Of a DNA stretch of 64,000 bases, positions 1 through 7,661 are shown piece by piece. The stretch covers positions 1,364,001 through 1,428,000 of the forward strand of contig NZ_OZ026472.1 of NCBI RefSeq assembly GCF_964019805.1, written 5' to 3'. A model generated the notes under the pieces. The model did not search any database. It saw only the letters and a list, made by a program, of their open reading frames with translations, and was not told where the DNA came from. Origin of the DNA: Candidatus Lariskella endosymbiont of Epinotia ramella (GTDB taxonomy: Bacteria > Pseudomonadota > Alphaproteobacteria > Rickettsiales > Midichloriaceae). The translations under genes were made by a program, and so were the position numbers. The first letter of the stretch is position 1. The number at the start of each line of letters is the position of its first letter.

Positions 1-306
1 AAGAAATGGAGTAAACGATATCCACATATAGCAAAATCCTGGTATAATAATTGGGAGAATCTTGTAATATTTCTGCAATATCCAGAGAGTATCCGTAAGA
101 TAATTTACACTACAAATGCTATAGAATCGCTGAATAGTCAGTTGAGAAAAGTTACAAGAAATAAGCGTGTTTTCCCAAATGATGATTCGGTATTCAAGGT
201 TTTATACCTAACGATTGATTATATTACCAAAAAATGGACCATGCCTATCTCTAACTGGAATGAAGCTATGGCTCATTTTATAATCAAATTTGATGGGAGA
301 TTTTAA
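1..306 (+). CDS. IS256-family transposase, C-terminal part (5' end outside window)
   Basis: These are the last 101 codons of a transposase of the IS256 (mutator-type, DDE) family, which moves its element by cut-and-paste or copy-out. The stretch matches positions 20068-20373 of the full copy later in this window with no difference that I could see by eye, in the same codon phase, up to the stop at 304-306. The visible part holds the conserved C-terminal segment with the TTNAIE motif, whose Glu belongs to the DDE triad in this family. The start lies before the window edge, so whether this copy is complete cannot be judged. Near-identity with the other copy suggests recent transposition. Confidence 0.93.
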   Translation, partial: KKWSKRYPHIAKSWYNNWENLVIFLQYPESIRKIIYTTNAIESLNSQLRKVTRNKRVFPNDDSVFKVLYLTIDYITKKWTMPISNWNEAMAHFIIKFDGRF

Positions 307-344
307 TGGCTCTAAAAAATTTACACAATCAATGAGAAAGACCC
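1..344 (+). mobile_element. IS256-family element, right end
   Basis: After the transposase stop the sequence continues as the IS right end, with AATTTACACAATC at 318-330 forming the inverted counterpart of the left-end GATTGTGTAAATT. The terminal repeat seems to run on to about 344, because the complement of 330-344 resembles the left terminus (GRGTCTTT pattern). The exact last base is uncertain. The terminal 15 bases differ at a few positions from the right end of the full copy at 20398-20411, while the interior agrees. No target duplication can be identified because the other end is outside the window. Confidence 0.75.
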
Positions 345-512
345 GTTATAACCTAAGTGTTCAGACATTTCTGCCTGCAAGGCTCTCTCCAAAATACTCT
401 TCGTTAATTCCTTAATCAATCCATCCTGCTTCAGTACTGTCTTTAAATCCGCTCCTCCTTCTATCAGTAAATCTATCGCTTCATTTATTTTCTTATTCTT
501 TTCTGTCTTCAT
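345..512 (-). pseudogene. IS256 transposase N-terminal remnant
   Basis: Minus-strand remnant starting MKTEKNKKINEA at 512 and running to about HLGYN at 345. Beyond that the frame reads into the terminal repeat of the neighbouring IS copy and stops after eight unrelated residues. It lacks the whole catalytic domain, so it cannot be active. It differs from the intact protein at 19159-20373 by at least one residue. Confidence 0.85.
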
Positions 513-586
513 TCTAATTACCTATATTCTTTATTAATTCCAAATATAGGCTCTACTATAATTTACACAATCTTTGATAAAGACTC
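345..586 (-). mobile_element. Inverted 5' fragment of the same IS256 element (242 bp)
   Basis: Read on the minus strand, this piece corresponds base for base in length to 19085-19326 of the full IS256 copy: left terminal repeat, leader, and the first 54 or so codons of the transposase. One visible protein difference is G for R in the IEGRADL segment. It abuts the right end of the copy at 1-344 without any spacer, in opposite orientation. An internal deletion or an IS-into-IS insertion followed by deletion would explain this. It encodes no working protein. Confidence 0.85.
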
Positions 587-613
587 TTATCAACGCAAGC
601 AATTATGTTCCAT

Positions 614-985
614 TCACTTTGTAAGCGCTTTATTCTTTGGCAAAATATAGATCTTTTTACGCAATCTACCTTCGGATGATTTAGAGTTTTTTTTATAGCT
701 GATACCCAAACGCTTTATTGCGTATCTAATGCCAGATGCGCTTACACCTAGCTTTAATGCCCTTTCATAGCTATAAGAATCAGGATGATCATGTATGTCT
801 CTTTTTAAAGCTTCATAGTCTATTTTTACTGGTTTTTTATTCCTATGCTTGATAGGCATTAGTTGCTTCTTCCATTTACTAATTGTTGTCGTTGATATTT
901 TAAATCGTTCCGACAATTTTATGAATGTTTCACCAGCTTCTTGTAATTTTAACACCTTCTTTCTGAATTGAATTGAGTAGGACAT
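614..985 (-). pseudogene. IS630-family transposase, N-terminal part only
   Basis: The 123-residue product begins MSYSIQFRKKVLKLQEAGET and carries the helix-turn-helix typical of IS630/Tc1-mariner transposases: the FKISTTTISKWKK helix around residues 28-40, then the IDYEALKRDIHDHPDSYSYE linker, then a second HTH (ASGIRYAIKRLGISYKK). The DDE catalytic domain that should follow is missing; the frame ends 28 bp before the inverted IS256 fragment. Some IS630 elements encode this half as a separate OrfA, but no OrfB is present here, so I read it as a truncated gene. Two TA-bounded MITE-like elements lie just upstream, as IS630-type elements would produce. Confidence 0.75.
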
Positions 986-1058
986 TTTATGTTTTCATTT
1001 CTTTCATAACAACTAGCATCTTAACGTATATCATACCTCTTTTATACTGTTTTAGCCA

Positions 1059-1221
1059 TATAGCTAAAGTACTATAAAGTAAGTATGGCAAGCGAGTATT
1101 TAGAATAAATTTTTATTCGTTTGTAATCTGTAATATAACCGCTATTTCAGGCGAAAAGCTAACTTAAAATTTATCAAAAAGATAAAGTTTAGCATGATTT
1201 TTTTATGCTGCTTTAGCTATA
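1059..1221. repeat. MITE-like element, TIR beginning TATAGCTAAAG (copy 1)
   Basis: A 163-bp non-coding element bounded by inverted repeats: TATAGCTAAAG at 1059-1069 and its exact complement at 1211-1221. The symmetry extends to about 20 bp with three mismatches. Its interior is similar to the element at 1480-1644, including the segments around TTTATTCGTTTG and CGAAAAGC. The termini start with TA, the target of IS630/Tc1-mariner elements, and an IS630 transposase remnant lies next door. Mobilisation by such a transposase is inferred. Confidence 0.75.
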
Positions 1222-1246
1222 CATCAAATTAAATTCGAAAATTATC

Positions 1247-1459
1247 ATAGCACGAGTTGCCAATCAATATTCAGCATCTAAGCTACTAATTACCGGCAAT
1301 GCGGATCAATAGATCTTTCATCAAATCATCAAAAACAGTACCTTGATACAACAACCTTTTTCATATTTTATTTTTGTTTATTTGCAAAACCCTCAAGTAA
1401 CATATATGGCCCTAAAATCTGCCACACCAGCCAAGCAATTAATTAGCAACTCGCGTTAT
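1247..1459. repeat. 213-bp dispersed repeat with GCGAGTTGCCAAT termini (copy 1)
   Basis: Bounded by ATAGCACGAGTTGCCAAT at the left and the near-complement ATTAGCAACTCGCGTTAT at the right. A second copy of the same length lies at 16081-16293 with clear similarity throughout, for example around GCATCTAAGC, AATAGATCTTTCAT and TTTGCAAAACC. No protein is encoded, so it looks like a MITE. Solitary right termini are also visible near 8836 and 23369. It sits between the two members of the TATAGCTAA family. Confidence 0.75.
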
Positions 1460-1479
1460 CATGATATCCTATGAGTATA

Positions 1480-1644
1480 TATAGCTAACTAACCATAAAA
1501 TGAGTATGAAAACGCTATATTTTTTGGATAAATTTTATTTGTTTGCAATGCAGTAATGTCGCTATATTACAGACGAAAAGCGGATACTAAATTTATCAAC
1601 AAGACAAATGTTTAACATGCGTATTTTATGGTTAGTTAGCTATA
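1480..1644. repeat. MITE-like element with perfect 21-bp TIR (copy 2 of TATAGCTAA family)
   Basis: A 165-bp element whose first 21 bases (1480-1500, beginning TATAGCTAACTAACC) are exactly complementary to its last 21 (1624-1644). Its interior is related to that of the element at 1059-1221. It carries no reading frame of note. The perfect terminal symmetry suggests recent mobility or selection for a cruciform or hairpin. It ends about 60 bp from the end of coaX. Confidence 0.82.
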
Positions 1645-1701
1645 ACATATACTACATCACAATGTTTGATGCAAAAATGATTAGTTAATAGCGAGACTTT
1701 A

Positions 1702-2559
1702 TTATCGCATCTCATATCCAAACTTTACCCCAATTTCCACCAAGTGTGGATTATATATATCTACAAAATCTATCTCATGTAATAACATCTTTGCAGCTCC
1801 ACCTGTGATTATTGTCAGACACTTCTGCTTAATATCTTGAAAACATACATTTTGTAATGTGGTTGTAATATGCTTGATCATCCCTATATGGCCGTGATAC
1901 AAACCTGCTGCAATCGCCCCTCTCGTATCTCTACCATACAAAGCAGGTCTATTTAAATCGACATTAATATTTGAGAGTGCTGGAATGAAATGTTTGATTG
2001 CTTTGCCTGTAGCACTTAACCCTAGTGTTATTACTGTACCATCATATCTCCATATACCATCTGTTTTGAAAATTAAAGATATGGTAGTGGCAGTTCCACA
2101 ATCTATCACAATGCATTGTGAGTTATATAACATTACAGAAGCTATCGCAGCGCTAATCAAGTCTGCCCCTAGCGTCTCAGGATGACATAACCGCGATAAA
2201 TCTAGTATCTTCTGATTGTGCGCAGATATTATAAATGGCTCTTTTTTTAGATATTTGCTAATAAATGTAATAATCTTGTCTAATACAGGCGCAACTACGC
2301 ACGAAACCCCAACCGCATCGATTTTTCTCAAATCAATCTTAGCATTATCAAAAAGCGTAGAAAGTAACGCCATATATTCGTCACATTCTCTCTTATAATC
2401 AGTCTGAAGCTTAAAAGTACCAATTATAGATTGGTCCATATTTTCATCAGGTGAACAACCGTAACTTTCGACAGAATGCAGCTGCAAACCTAAGCTGTTT
2501 TCCGCCCTAAAAATAGTAAAATTTGTATTAGTATTACCTACATCTATCGCTAGGAACAC
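1702..2559 (-). CDS. coaX: Type III pantothenate kinase
   Basis: Phosphorylates pantothenate with ATP, the first committed step of coenzyme A synthesis, in the cytoplasm. The 285-residue product has the ASKHA-type ATP-binding motif DVGNTNT at residues 6-12, the GAD motif at 131-133 (followed by LIS rather than the usual R), and IDCGTATT at 152-159 with the second phosphate-binding loop. The type III enzyme is usually nearer 255 residues; the extra length lies in the first 120 residues. It is the most downstream gene of a minus-strand run, 48 bp after the secreted unknown. ATG is used as start. The replacement of the usual Arg after GAD may matter for pantothenate binding, but related enzymes vary here. 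Confidence 0.9.
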   Translation of the reverse strand: MFLAIDVGNTNTNFTIFRAENSLGLQLHSVESYGCSPDENMDQSIIGTFKLQTDYKRECDEYMALLSTLFDNAKIDLRKIDAVGVSCVVAPVLDKIITFISKYLKKEPFIISAHNQKILDLSRLCHPETLGADLISAAIASVMLYNSQCIVIDCGTATTISLIFKTDGIWRYDGTVITLGLSATGKAIKHFIPALSNINVDLNRPALYGRDTRGAIAAGLYHGHIGMIKHITTTLQNVCFQDIKQKCLTIITGGAAKMLLHEIDFVDIYNPHLVEIGVKFGYEMR

Positions 2560-2607
2560 ACCACCTCTTTTACAAGCTTTTTAATAACTTAACTATAATT
2601 TAATTGT

Positions 2608-3543
2608 TTATTGTTGTACAGCTATATTTGATTTACTGGCATTTTTACTAAACACACTAATAACATTTTGAGTAAATTCCTTGAATTGATCTTGTGTCAT
2701 TTGATTCATACCAGCTGCATTATATTGCTGCACAACACTTAATATACATTCTTGTAAACTCTTTTCTTCAACCTCTTCTTGCTGATCTTTCTCCTGAAAG
2801 CTTTCATCATTTTGTGGTAGTATTACATTGATCATTTTAGCTTCAGGGTTTTGAGCAGAGAAGTCTATCAGATAACCAACTTCGGCAAAGCTGCAAGCAG
2901 CACAAAACGGCAGAGAATTTATAGATTCTTTTTCATCTCTCTTATAACTTTCCCATTCATTACCCAAATGGTGTAACCCAAGCAAAAAGAAGTCTTGCAT
3001 ACTAATGGATTTATAATAAGTTAGCTTGCTTGCATTGAGTATTGGCTCACTAATCCCACCCATAGCACGGTCACCATCATCTAGCACTCTTTCTTTAATA
3101 AGAATGTCACCTTCTCTTTTCAACATGCTTATTGACGTAAAATTTCCACTACCGCCACCGCTATAAAACGAATATATTAAAAAGTGATTAAGCCAAGGAG
3201 AACCTAAATACTGCCAATACATAGATTCACAGCAGTATTCCTTCTTGTAATCGTAACCCTGAAATCCACTTGGCACATCTGTATTCACAGGTTGCCTTTC
3301 TATTTTTTCTTTTATTATCTCCTTATAACACTGTCTTAAATCTACTCTATCATCATCTGTACCACCTAAAATCTTTGCAATACAATATGCTTCTATTGGC
3401 TTATTGCCATATGTCAAAGCTTTGGGTTGTGCTTTTTCATTTGCAATTGCTTCACTAAAACTGATATACAAAAATAAAAAATTAATGAGCAACACAAATC
3501 GCATAATATTTTTACATCTATAATTAATAATAAACATAAACAA
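2608..3543 (-). CDS. Secreted protein of unknown function
   Basis: I do not recognise this 311-residue protein. It has a hydrophobic N-terminal segment (MRFVLLINFLFLYISFSEAIA) that looks like a signal peptide, so the likely true start is the internal Met14 at position 3504; neither start has a clear ribosome binding site. The mature part has paired cysteines (CC near residue 102, CAAC near residue 215), suggesting disulfides in the periplasm, and an acidic Q/E-rich stretch followed by a helical C-terminus (about residues 250-311). It lies between dacB and coaX in the same orientation, but separated from dacB by a 390-bp repeat-bearing spacer. Periplasmic or exported location is inferred only from the signal peptide. 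Confidence 0.7.
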   Translation of the reverse strand: MFMFIINYRCKNIMRFVLLINFLFLYISFSEAIANEKAQPKALTYGNKPIEAYCIAKILGGTDDDRVDLRQCYKEIIKEKIERQPVNTDVPSGFQGYDYKKEYCCESMYWQYLGSPWLNHFLIYSFYSGGGSGNFTSISMLKREGDILIKERVLDDGDRAMGGISEPILNASKLTYYKSISMQDFFLLGLHHLGNEWESYKRDEKESINSLPFCAACSFAEVGYLIDFSAQNPEAKMINVILPQNDESFQEKDQQEEVEEKSLQECILSVVQQYNAAGMNQMTQDQFKEFTQNVISVFSKNASKSNIAVQQ

Positions 3544-3564
3544 AGATTTTATTTTAAAGTAGAT

Positions 3565-3820
3565 AGTCTGTCTGTAAAAATTGATTTTCTGCGCAAATCA
3601 ATTTTTACCGAAAGTTAAATGTACAAAAATTAGCCTAAAGAGGCGGCCCTGCGTTAATTTTCTGATATATCATTTATCCTGTATCTAGCAAATACTACTT
3701 AGGTATTACCAACAAAGTCCATAAGATTTTTAACAATTTTGCCACTCTTTCTCTTGGACTTTCGGCATATCATAATTGCCTGCAATCAACATAAACCATC
3801 TGCTTTAAGAGTGACAAAGC
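3565..3820 (-). repeat. Family B dispersed repeat (reverse orientation)
   Basis: The spacer between the secreted unknown and dacB holds a minus-strand copy of the family B repeat. Recognisable blocks in reverse order are AGTCTGTC at the end, the AAATTGATTT/AAATCAATTT hairpin, AAAAATTAGC facing GTTAATTTT, the block TAGCAAATACTACTT, CCATAAGATTTTT, and the block around TTGCCTGCAATC. Other copies are listed separately. It holds no convincing gene. Confidence 0.75.
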
Positions 3821-3935
3821 AGGCGACTAAATAGGTATATATTAATCATAAAAAATATCTGATTCATTAAATTATATTACCGCTCATCACTTTGATAAAA
3901 TTACACTTATAACTTGCGCTTAAGTGTATTGCAAA

Positions 3936-5315
3936 TCAACTTTTCTTACCTATTGCAAGACGATGATTAAGAAAGCTATCCATGTTTCCATGCATTTCAC
4001 CTTGCGGAGAACAAAAACCACTAACACTCATTACAAAAACAATTGAGTTATTTTTATATCCGCAAAGACAACTTATACCAGATAGATTGCCAGTTTTAGC
4101 TACAATGTCAATATCTAGCTTTCTTTTTTCCATAGTAGTACCAACCTCACCAGATTTCGGCAGAGAATCCACAAATCCTTCTACAAAAAATCCTTTTTTC
4201 AATAATTCCAAAAGTTTCGCTGGCTGAAGCCTGTTATAACGCGACAGACCAGAGCCATCGACAAATATTGCATTGCCAAAATCTATATCAAAATGCTGCG
4301 CTATAAGATTTTTTATAATTTCATTGCCATCGTTCCACTTTAGATATTTCGATTGTTTTTGTGACTTCAAGGTTGTTACATATATACTATCAAACACAAA
4401 ATTATCAGATGTTTTAAGTGCACTAACCATGATCTCTTTGATAGGTTTAGATTTTACAGTATTTACAAGCGAAAACCCATCTTTTGAGCAAACATCATTA
4501 TGAAAAAATTTCACACGACCTTTGATTTTTAATTTTGCGAGTATTTTCTTGATTTTATACATGACGTAGGACTCTACATCTATCGGTGCCACATATAACG
4601 TTCTTGCAACTTCAGAATTATTAATAGTGCCACTGATTACAATACAACTTCCATTCCACTCTAGCTCAATTTTTGATTTTTCATTTGAAGTTAGAAGATG
4701 ATTGTCTATCTCTTGATAAGGGCCGAAATTTTTACTTACTTTTTGTATGCCGATTTTATGCCAATCTTCATCAAATATATCAGCATATTCACCATCTTTA
4801 GTAGCAAATATAGTTAATTTCATAATATTTTCATCTATACTTGCTGGAAATATTGGTCTAGCATAAGCACGTCCTAAATCATCCAATAGTATATTTCTTG
4901 AGTAAGGAGATATATTAAATGCTGATACATCCAAGAATATGCGGCCTGAAATATTAGAATCTCTAATGGGCAAGAGTAATTCTTCAATATCAATCGATGT
5001 CAAAGTTGGATCTCCAGAAAACGAAATCATTATATCATCGATAATTTCGCCTCGCTTTTTAACAGATAAATTTGTTTTGTAACTATAGTTAGATCCAAGA
5101 GTCTTGGTAGCAACAAGTGATGTTACAACTTTTTGACAACTTGCAGGTGTAACAAATGCTGCAGACAAATGCTCCTCATAAATTTCGTTACTTGCTATAT
5201 CACCTATTATATATGAATAAAACCCTGGCTTTTGTTTATAAACGTCTTGTGTTGAAATAGTCGTACAAGCAAAAAGCAGTAAGCAACTTAATAAAGGAGT
5301 GATGAGTTTTTTCAT
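3936..5315 (-). CDS. dacB: D-alanyl-D-alanine carboxypeptidase/endopeptidase, PBP4 (peptidase S13) family lipoprotein
   Basis: Removes the terminal D-Ala of peptidoglycan stem peptides and may cleave cross-links, acting in the periplasm. The 459-residue product starts with a lipoprotein signal ending LLFAC (Cys17 is the likely lipidated residue). All three penicillin-binding motifs are visible: SCQK (Ser59-Lys62), SDN (303-305) and KTG (407-409). The large insert between the first and second motifs is normal for S13 enzymes. Presence of this gene with murB and tolA implies that the cell keeps at least a minimal peptidoglycan. It stands alone, flanked by repeat elements on both sides. Confidence 0.9.
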   Translation of the reverse strand: MKKLITPLLSCLLLFACTTISTQDVYKQKPGFYSYIIGDIASNEIYEEHLSAAFVTPASCQKVVTSLVATKTLGSNYSYKTNLSVKKRGEIIDDIMISFSGDPTLTSIDIEELLLPIRDSNISGRIFLDVSAFNISPYSRNILLDDLGRAYARPIFPASIDENIMKLTIFATKDGEYADIFDEDWHKIGIQKVSKNFGPYQEIDNHLLTSNEKSKIELEWNGSCIVISGTINNSEVARTLYVAPIDVESYVMYKIKKILAKLKIKGRVKFFHNDVCSKDGFSLVNTVKSKPIKEIMVSALKTSDNFVFDSIYVTTLKSQKQSKYLKWNDGNEIIKNLIAQHFDIDFGNAIFVDGSGLSRYNRLQPAKLLELLKKGFFVEGFVDSLPKSGEVGTTMEKRKLDIDIVAKTGNLSGISCLCGYKNNSIVFVMSVSGFCSPQGEMHGNMDSFLNHRLAIGKKS

Positions 5316-5375
5316 CTTTATATCTCAAGGCATAGAACATTAAAATTAGTATAGCCATAATATGAAACGCATCAT

Positions 5376-5535
5376 TAGACTTCTTCTTAAACTTAAATAC
5401 CAGTGAGGCAAGTGCAAGGAGAATACGGAGCTTAGTGGAAGGCACAAGTCTACAAAGAAGTACATGAGCATCTCCCTGAAAGCTAAAGATACGATTAAAC
5501 AATTGGCCGCTAGAACAAGCGTTTGAAGAAGTCTA
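5376..5535. repeat. TAGACTTCTTC-bounded MITE-like element (copy 1)
   Basis: A 160-bp element starting TAGACTTCTTC and ending GAAGAAGTCTA, a terminal inverted repeat. The interior resembles the element at 15683-15829 (shared blocks include GTACA.GAAGCA-type, CATGAGCAT/CATAAGCAT and AATT.GCCGCT). The spacer between dacB and the DMT transporter (about 340 bp) consists mostly of this element. A minus-strand frame of 88 codons crosses it but I regard that as chance. Related termini (TAGACCTCTT) bound the element at 22810-22958. Confidence 0.75.
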
Positions 5536-5654
5536 TCATAGCAACACTGATAGGATTATAATGCAGAACATACAAATACTATGTAAAAACGCTTTCTGCT
5601 ATCAAACCACTAAACGTCATAACTAATTTGCTAATATGCTCAAGTCACATTGCA

Positions 5655-6581
5655 TCATACATTCTCTTGAGAAACTATACCTTTGGTTACTTTCATCTTA
5701 CTTTGCGTATAAAAAATGTATGAAGATGCGATAGATATTATTACAGCTCCAACTATCGAGTTTTGTGATGGAACATCACCAAACAATGCATACGTAGCAA
5801 CTGCCATGAATATTAATCTACAATAGCTAAATGGCATCAACACCATTACTGGAGCCAGTTTGTATGCAAAGAACAGTACTATAACATTAAAAACACTAAC
5901 AAACGCCATGAGCGTAATATATAATACATCAGATGATGATACTGTAGTCCAGTTATATAGCGCAAACGGCGCTGTAATAATTGCAATATTCAAAAACTGA
6001 TAGAAACTTTGAGTTGCATAATGCTCTTTTAATGTCTGTTTTTTACAGAGTACATCATGCATAGCAAAGCCTAGAGCAGATATAATACCAAAAGCTGCTC
6101 CATATGAGATTATATGACTTAAAGTTGGCTGTACAATTATATACATGCCAAGAAACCCAACTAATATAGCTCCAACTATTTCAAAAGTTGGAATTTCATT
6201 ACAGAAGATATATGCAAGAATCAATGTGAATATCGGCGTCATATAACCGATTGCAGTGGCATCATTCCCTCCCAAACATCTCAGTGCTTCAAGCCAATAA
6301 AGCATTCCTATGACGTTAAATAAAGATCTAATCACACTTAATTTTACATCATGTAACTTGAAAATTTCTTTATTGCCATACAATAAAAACATATATAGCA
6401 AGAATAGCAGCATAAAAAAACAAGCTATGCATGCAACTATGAAAAAAGCTTGTATTAGTGAGATACTAGACGATAAATGCAGAGAAAATATAGACATGCA
6501 GGTAAACAAGCATAAATTCAATAGTTTCATTACTATGCCTGCTGTATATCCTTTTAACTTTAACATAATAGAAAATAACAA
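5655..6581 (-). CDS. DMT-superfamily (EamA-like) transporter
   Basis: A 308-residue membrane protein with about ten hydrophobic segments in the two-fold repeated arrangement of the drug/metabolite transporter superfamily. Conserved-looking features are R-SLFNVIGMLYWLEALRCLG near residues 85-104, typical of the first EamA repeat (short helix around the conserved R and the aromatic-rich segment), and PFSYCRLIFMAVATYALFGD near 250-270 in the second. Rickettsiales members of this family include the S-adenosylmethionine importer, which would suit a host-dependent cell, but the substrate cannot be read from the sequence. An internal Met (MKLLNLCLF, Met18) could be the true start. It precedes nothing in an operon; xseB is 19 bp upstream and on the same strand, so the two may be co-transcribed. 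Confidence 0.85.
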   Translation of the reverse strand: MLFSIMLKLKGYTAGIVMKLLNLCLFTCMSIFSLHLSSSISLIQAFFIVACIACFFMLLFLLYMFLLYGNKEIFKLHDVKLSVIRSLFNVIGMLYWLEALRCLGGNDATAIGYMTPIFTLILAYIFCNEIPTFEIVGAILVGFLGMYIIVQPTLSHIISYGAAFGIISALGFAMHDVLCKKQTLKEHYATQSFYQFLNIAIITAPFALYNWTTVSSSDVLYITLMAFVSVFNVIVLFFAYKLAPVMVLMPFSYCRLIFMAVATYALFGDVPSQNSIVGAVIISIASSYIFYTQSKMKVTKGIVSQENV

Positions 6582-6600
6582 TTAATCTGTTTGCAAAATC

Positions 6601-6879
6601 TTATACACTTTTCTTATCAAAATTTACCTTGGATATTTTTAACTCCGCAGCAGAAAGCTGCTCTTCACAATATTTGTATAGAATAGATGCTCTTTCAAAA
6701 ATATACACAGCTTTATCTAGCGGAATATCTCCTGATTCCAACATCTCCACAATAGTCTCAAGCTCCTGCATTGCACTTTCAAATGACATATTTGACACTT
6801 CTTGGTCTAAAGAATCTGATAAGACATTGCTCTTATTGCCCTTTGATCTTACTTTTTCTTTTATACTAGATTGCGCCAT
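6601..6879 (-). CDS. xseB: Exodeoxyribonuclease VII small subunit
   Basis: Small helical subunit that binds several copies per XseA and is needed for the single-strand exonuclease. The 92-residue product has the family signature SFESAMQELETIVEMLESGD followed by IPLDKAVYIFERASILYKYC, about residues 32-73. An N-terminal extension of about 30 residues (MAQSSIKEKVRSKGNKS...) is longer than usual. The gene for the large subunit is not in this window. It is divergent from the NDUFS4-like gene, with a 124-bp gap that must hold both promoters. Confidence 0.9.
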   Translation of the reverse strand: MAQSSIKEKVRSKGNKSNVLSDSLDQEVSNMSFESAMQELETIVEMLESGDIPLDKAVYIFERASILYKYCEEQLSAAELKISKVNFDKKSV

Positions 6880-7003
6880 GATATTATTTAGGAACTATTG
6901 GACAAAAAGTAGTTACATATTCTACGCTTACATACTATATAAGTCAAATTACCATATCGTTCTCTTTATACAACTGATTGATTAATTCTTGTATTACGGC
7001 ATC

Positions 7004-7291
7004 ATGACAAAAGCAATAATATATAAGCCCACAAAAGTTGCCACACAATCTGGCTTATGCGGGGAACGTTTTTGGATACTAGAGTTTTTACCTAAAAATA
7101 CTAGATTTAAAGACCCATTGATGGGGTGGGATGCTAATTCTGATATGGAACAATCTCAAGTCAGATTGAAATTTTCAAGTAAAGATGAAGCCGTAACATA
7201 TGCAAAAACCATAGAAGGCTTAGAGTATGATGTGCTGCAACATAATGATAGAAAACAAATAATAAAGCCTTATGTGAATAACTTTCGCTAA
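7004..7291 (+). CDS. NDUFS4-like complex I accessory protein (ETC complex I conserved region)
   Basis: A 95-residue homologue of the mitochondrial 18-kDa complex I subunit NDUFS4, an accessory protein at the peripheral arm that stabilises NADH:quinone oxidoreductase; alphaproteobacteria share it. Family features are the opening AIIYKPTKVATQSG, the W-LEF pair near residue 27, DPLMGWDANSDMEQSQVRLKF and the later EDAVTYA-like segment (SKDEAVTYAKTIEGLEYDV). A frame extends upstream to a TTG at 6989, but the ATG at 7004 matches the family start. nuoF is 22 kb away, so complex I genes are scattered here. Confidence 0.88.
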   Translation: MTKAIIYKPTKVATQSGLCGERFWILEFLPKNTRFKDPLMGWDANSDMEQSQVRLKFSSKDEAVTYAKTIEGLEYDVLQHNDRKQIIKPYVNNFR

Positions 7292-7381
7292 CACTAGACT
7301 TTTCACACCATCTTTTAACTTAAACTAGCTATGCCTTAGTTTCTGATCTAACATTATATAATGCTCAAAGCTGCTTATCTA

Positions 7382-7636
7382 GTACGTGCGCCAAAAGTCT
7401 CAGAAGAGACATGAAATGGTGCCACGAGTGTCAAAATAGCGCTTTAAATCTGTAAGAAAATGTTATAATAAACGCAAAAAACTTACGGATTTTGTGAAAG
7501 CAGTGTTTTGCTTAGGCACATGAGTAATAATATATACAGAAATTAGCGCAGTGCTGAATCCTGTGCTAATTTTTACACATTTAACTTCTCCACAAAAATT
7601 GATTTGCATAGCAAATAAATTTTTAGCGGATGAACT
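7382..7636 (+). repeat. Family A dispersed repeat with multiple hairpins (copy A1)
   Basis: This 255-bp repeat fills most of the gap between the NDUFS4-like and methyltransferase genes. It begins GTACGTGCGCCAAAAGTCTC, passes GTGTCAAAATAGCGC and the hairpin AAATC(C/T)GTAAG...CTTACGGATTTTG, then AAATTAGCGCAG facing TGTGCTAATTTTT, then AAAAATTGATTTGC facing GCAAATAAATTTTT, and ends AGCGGATGAACTA. Other copies are A2 (8535), A3 (13131), A4 (31373, reversed) and A5 (41938, reversed). This is the only A copy between co-directional genes. It encodes nothing convincing. Confidence 0.8.
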
Positions 7637-7661
7637 ATCTATAAATAAAATAGTGTAAAAA

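Noticed and set aside
5236-5502. 88-codon minus-strand frame upstream of and overlapping dacB
   Set aside because: Crosses the TAGACTTCTTC element and overlaps the dacB lipoprotein signal in another frame; no family resemblance.
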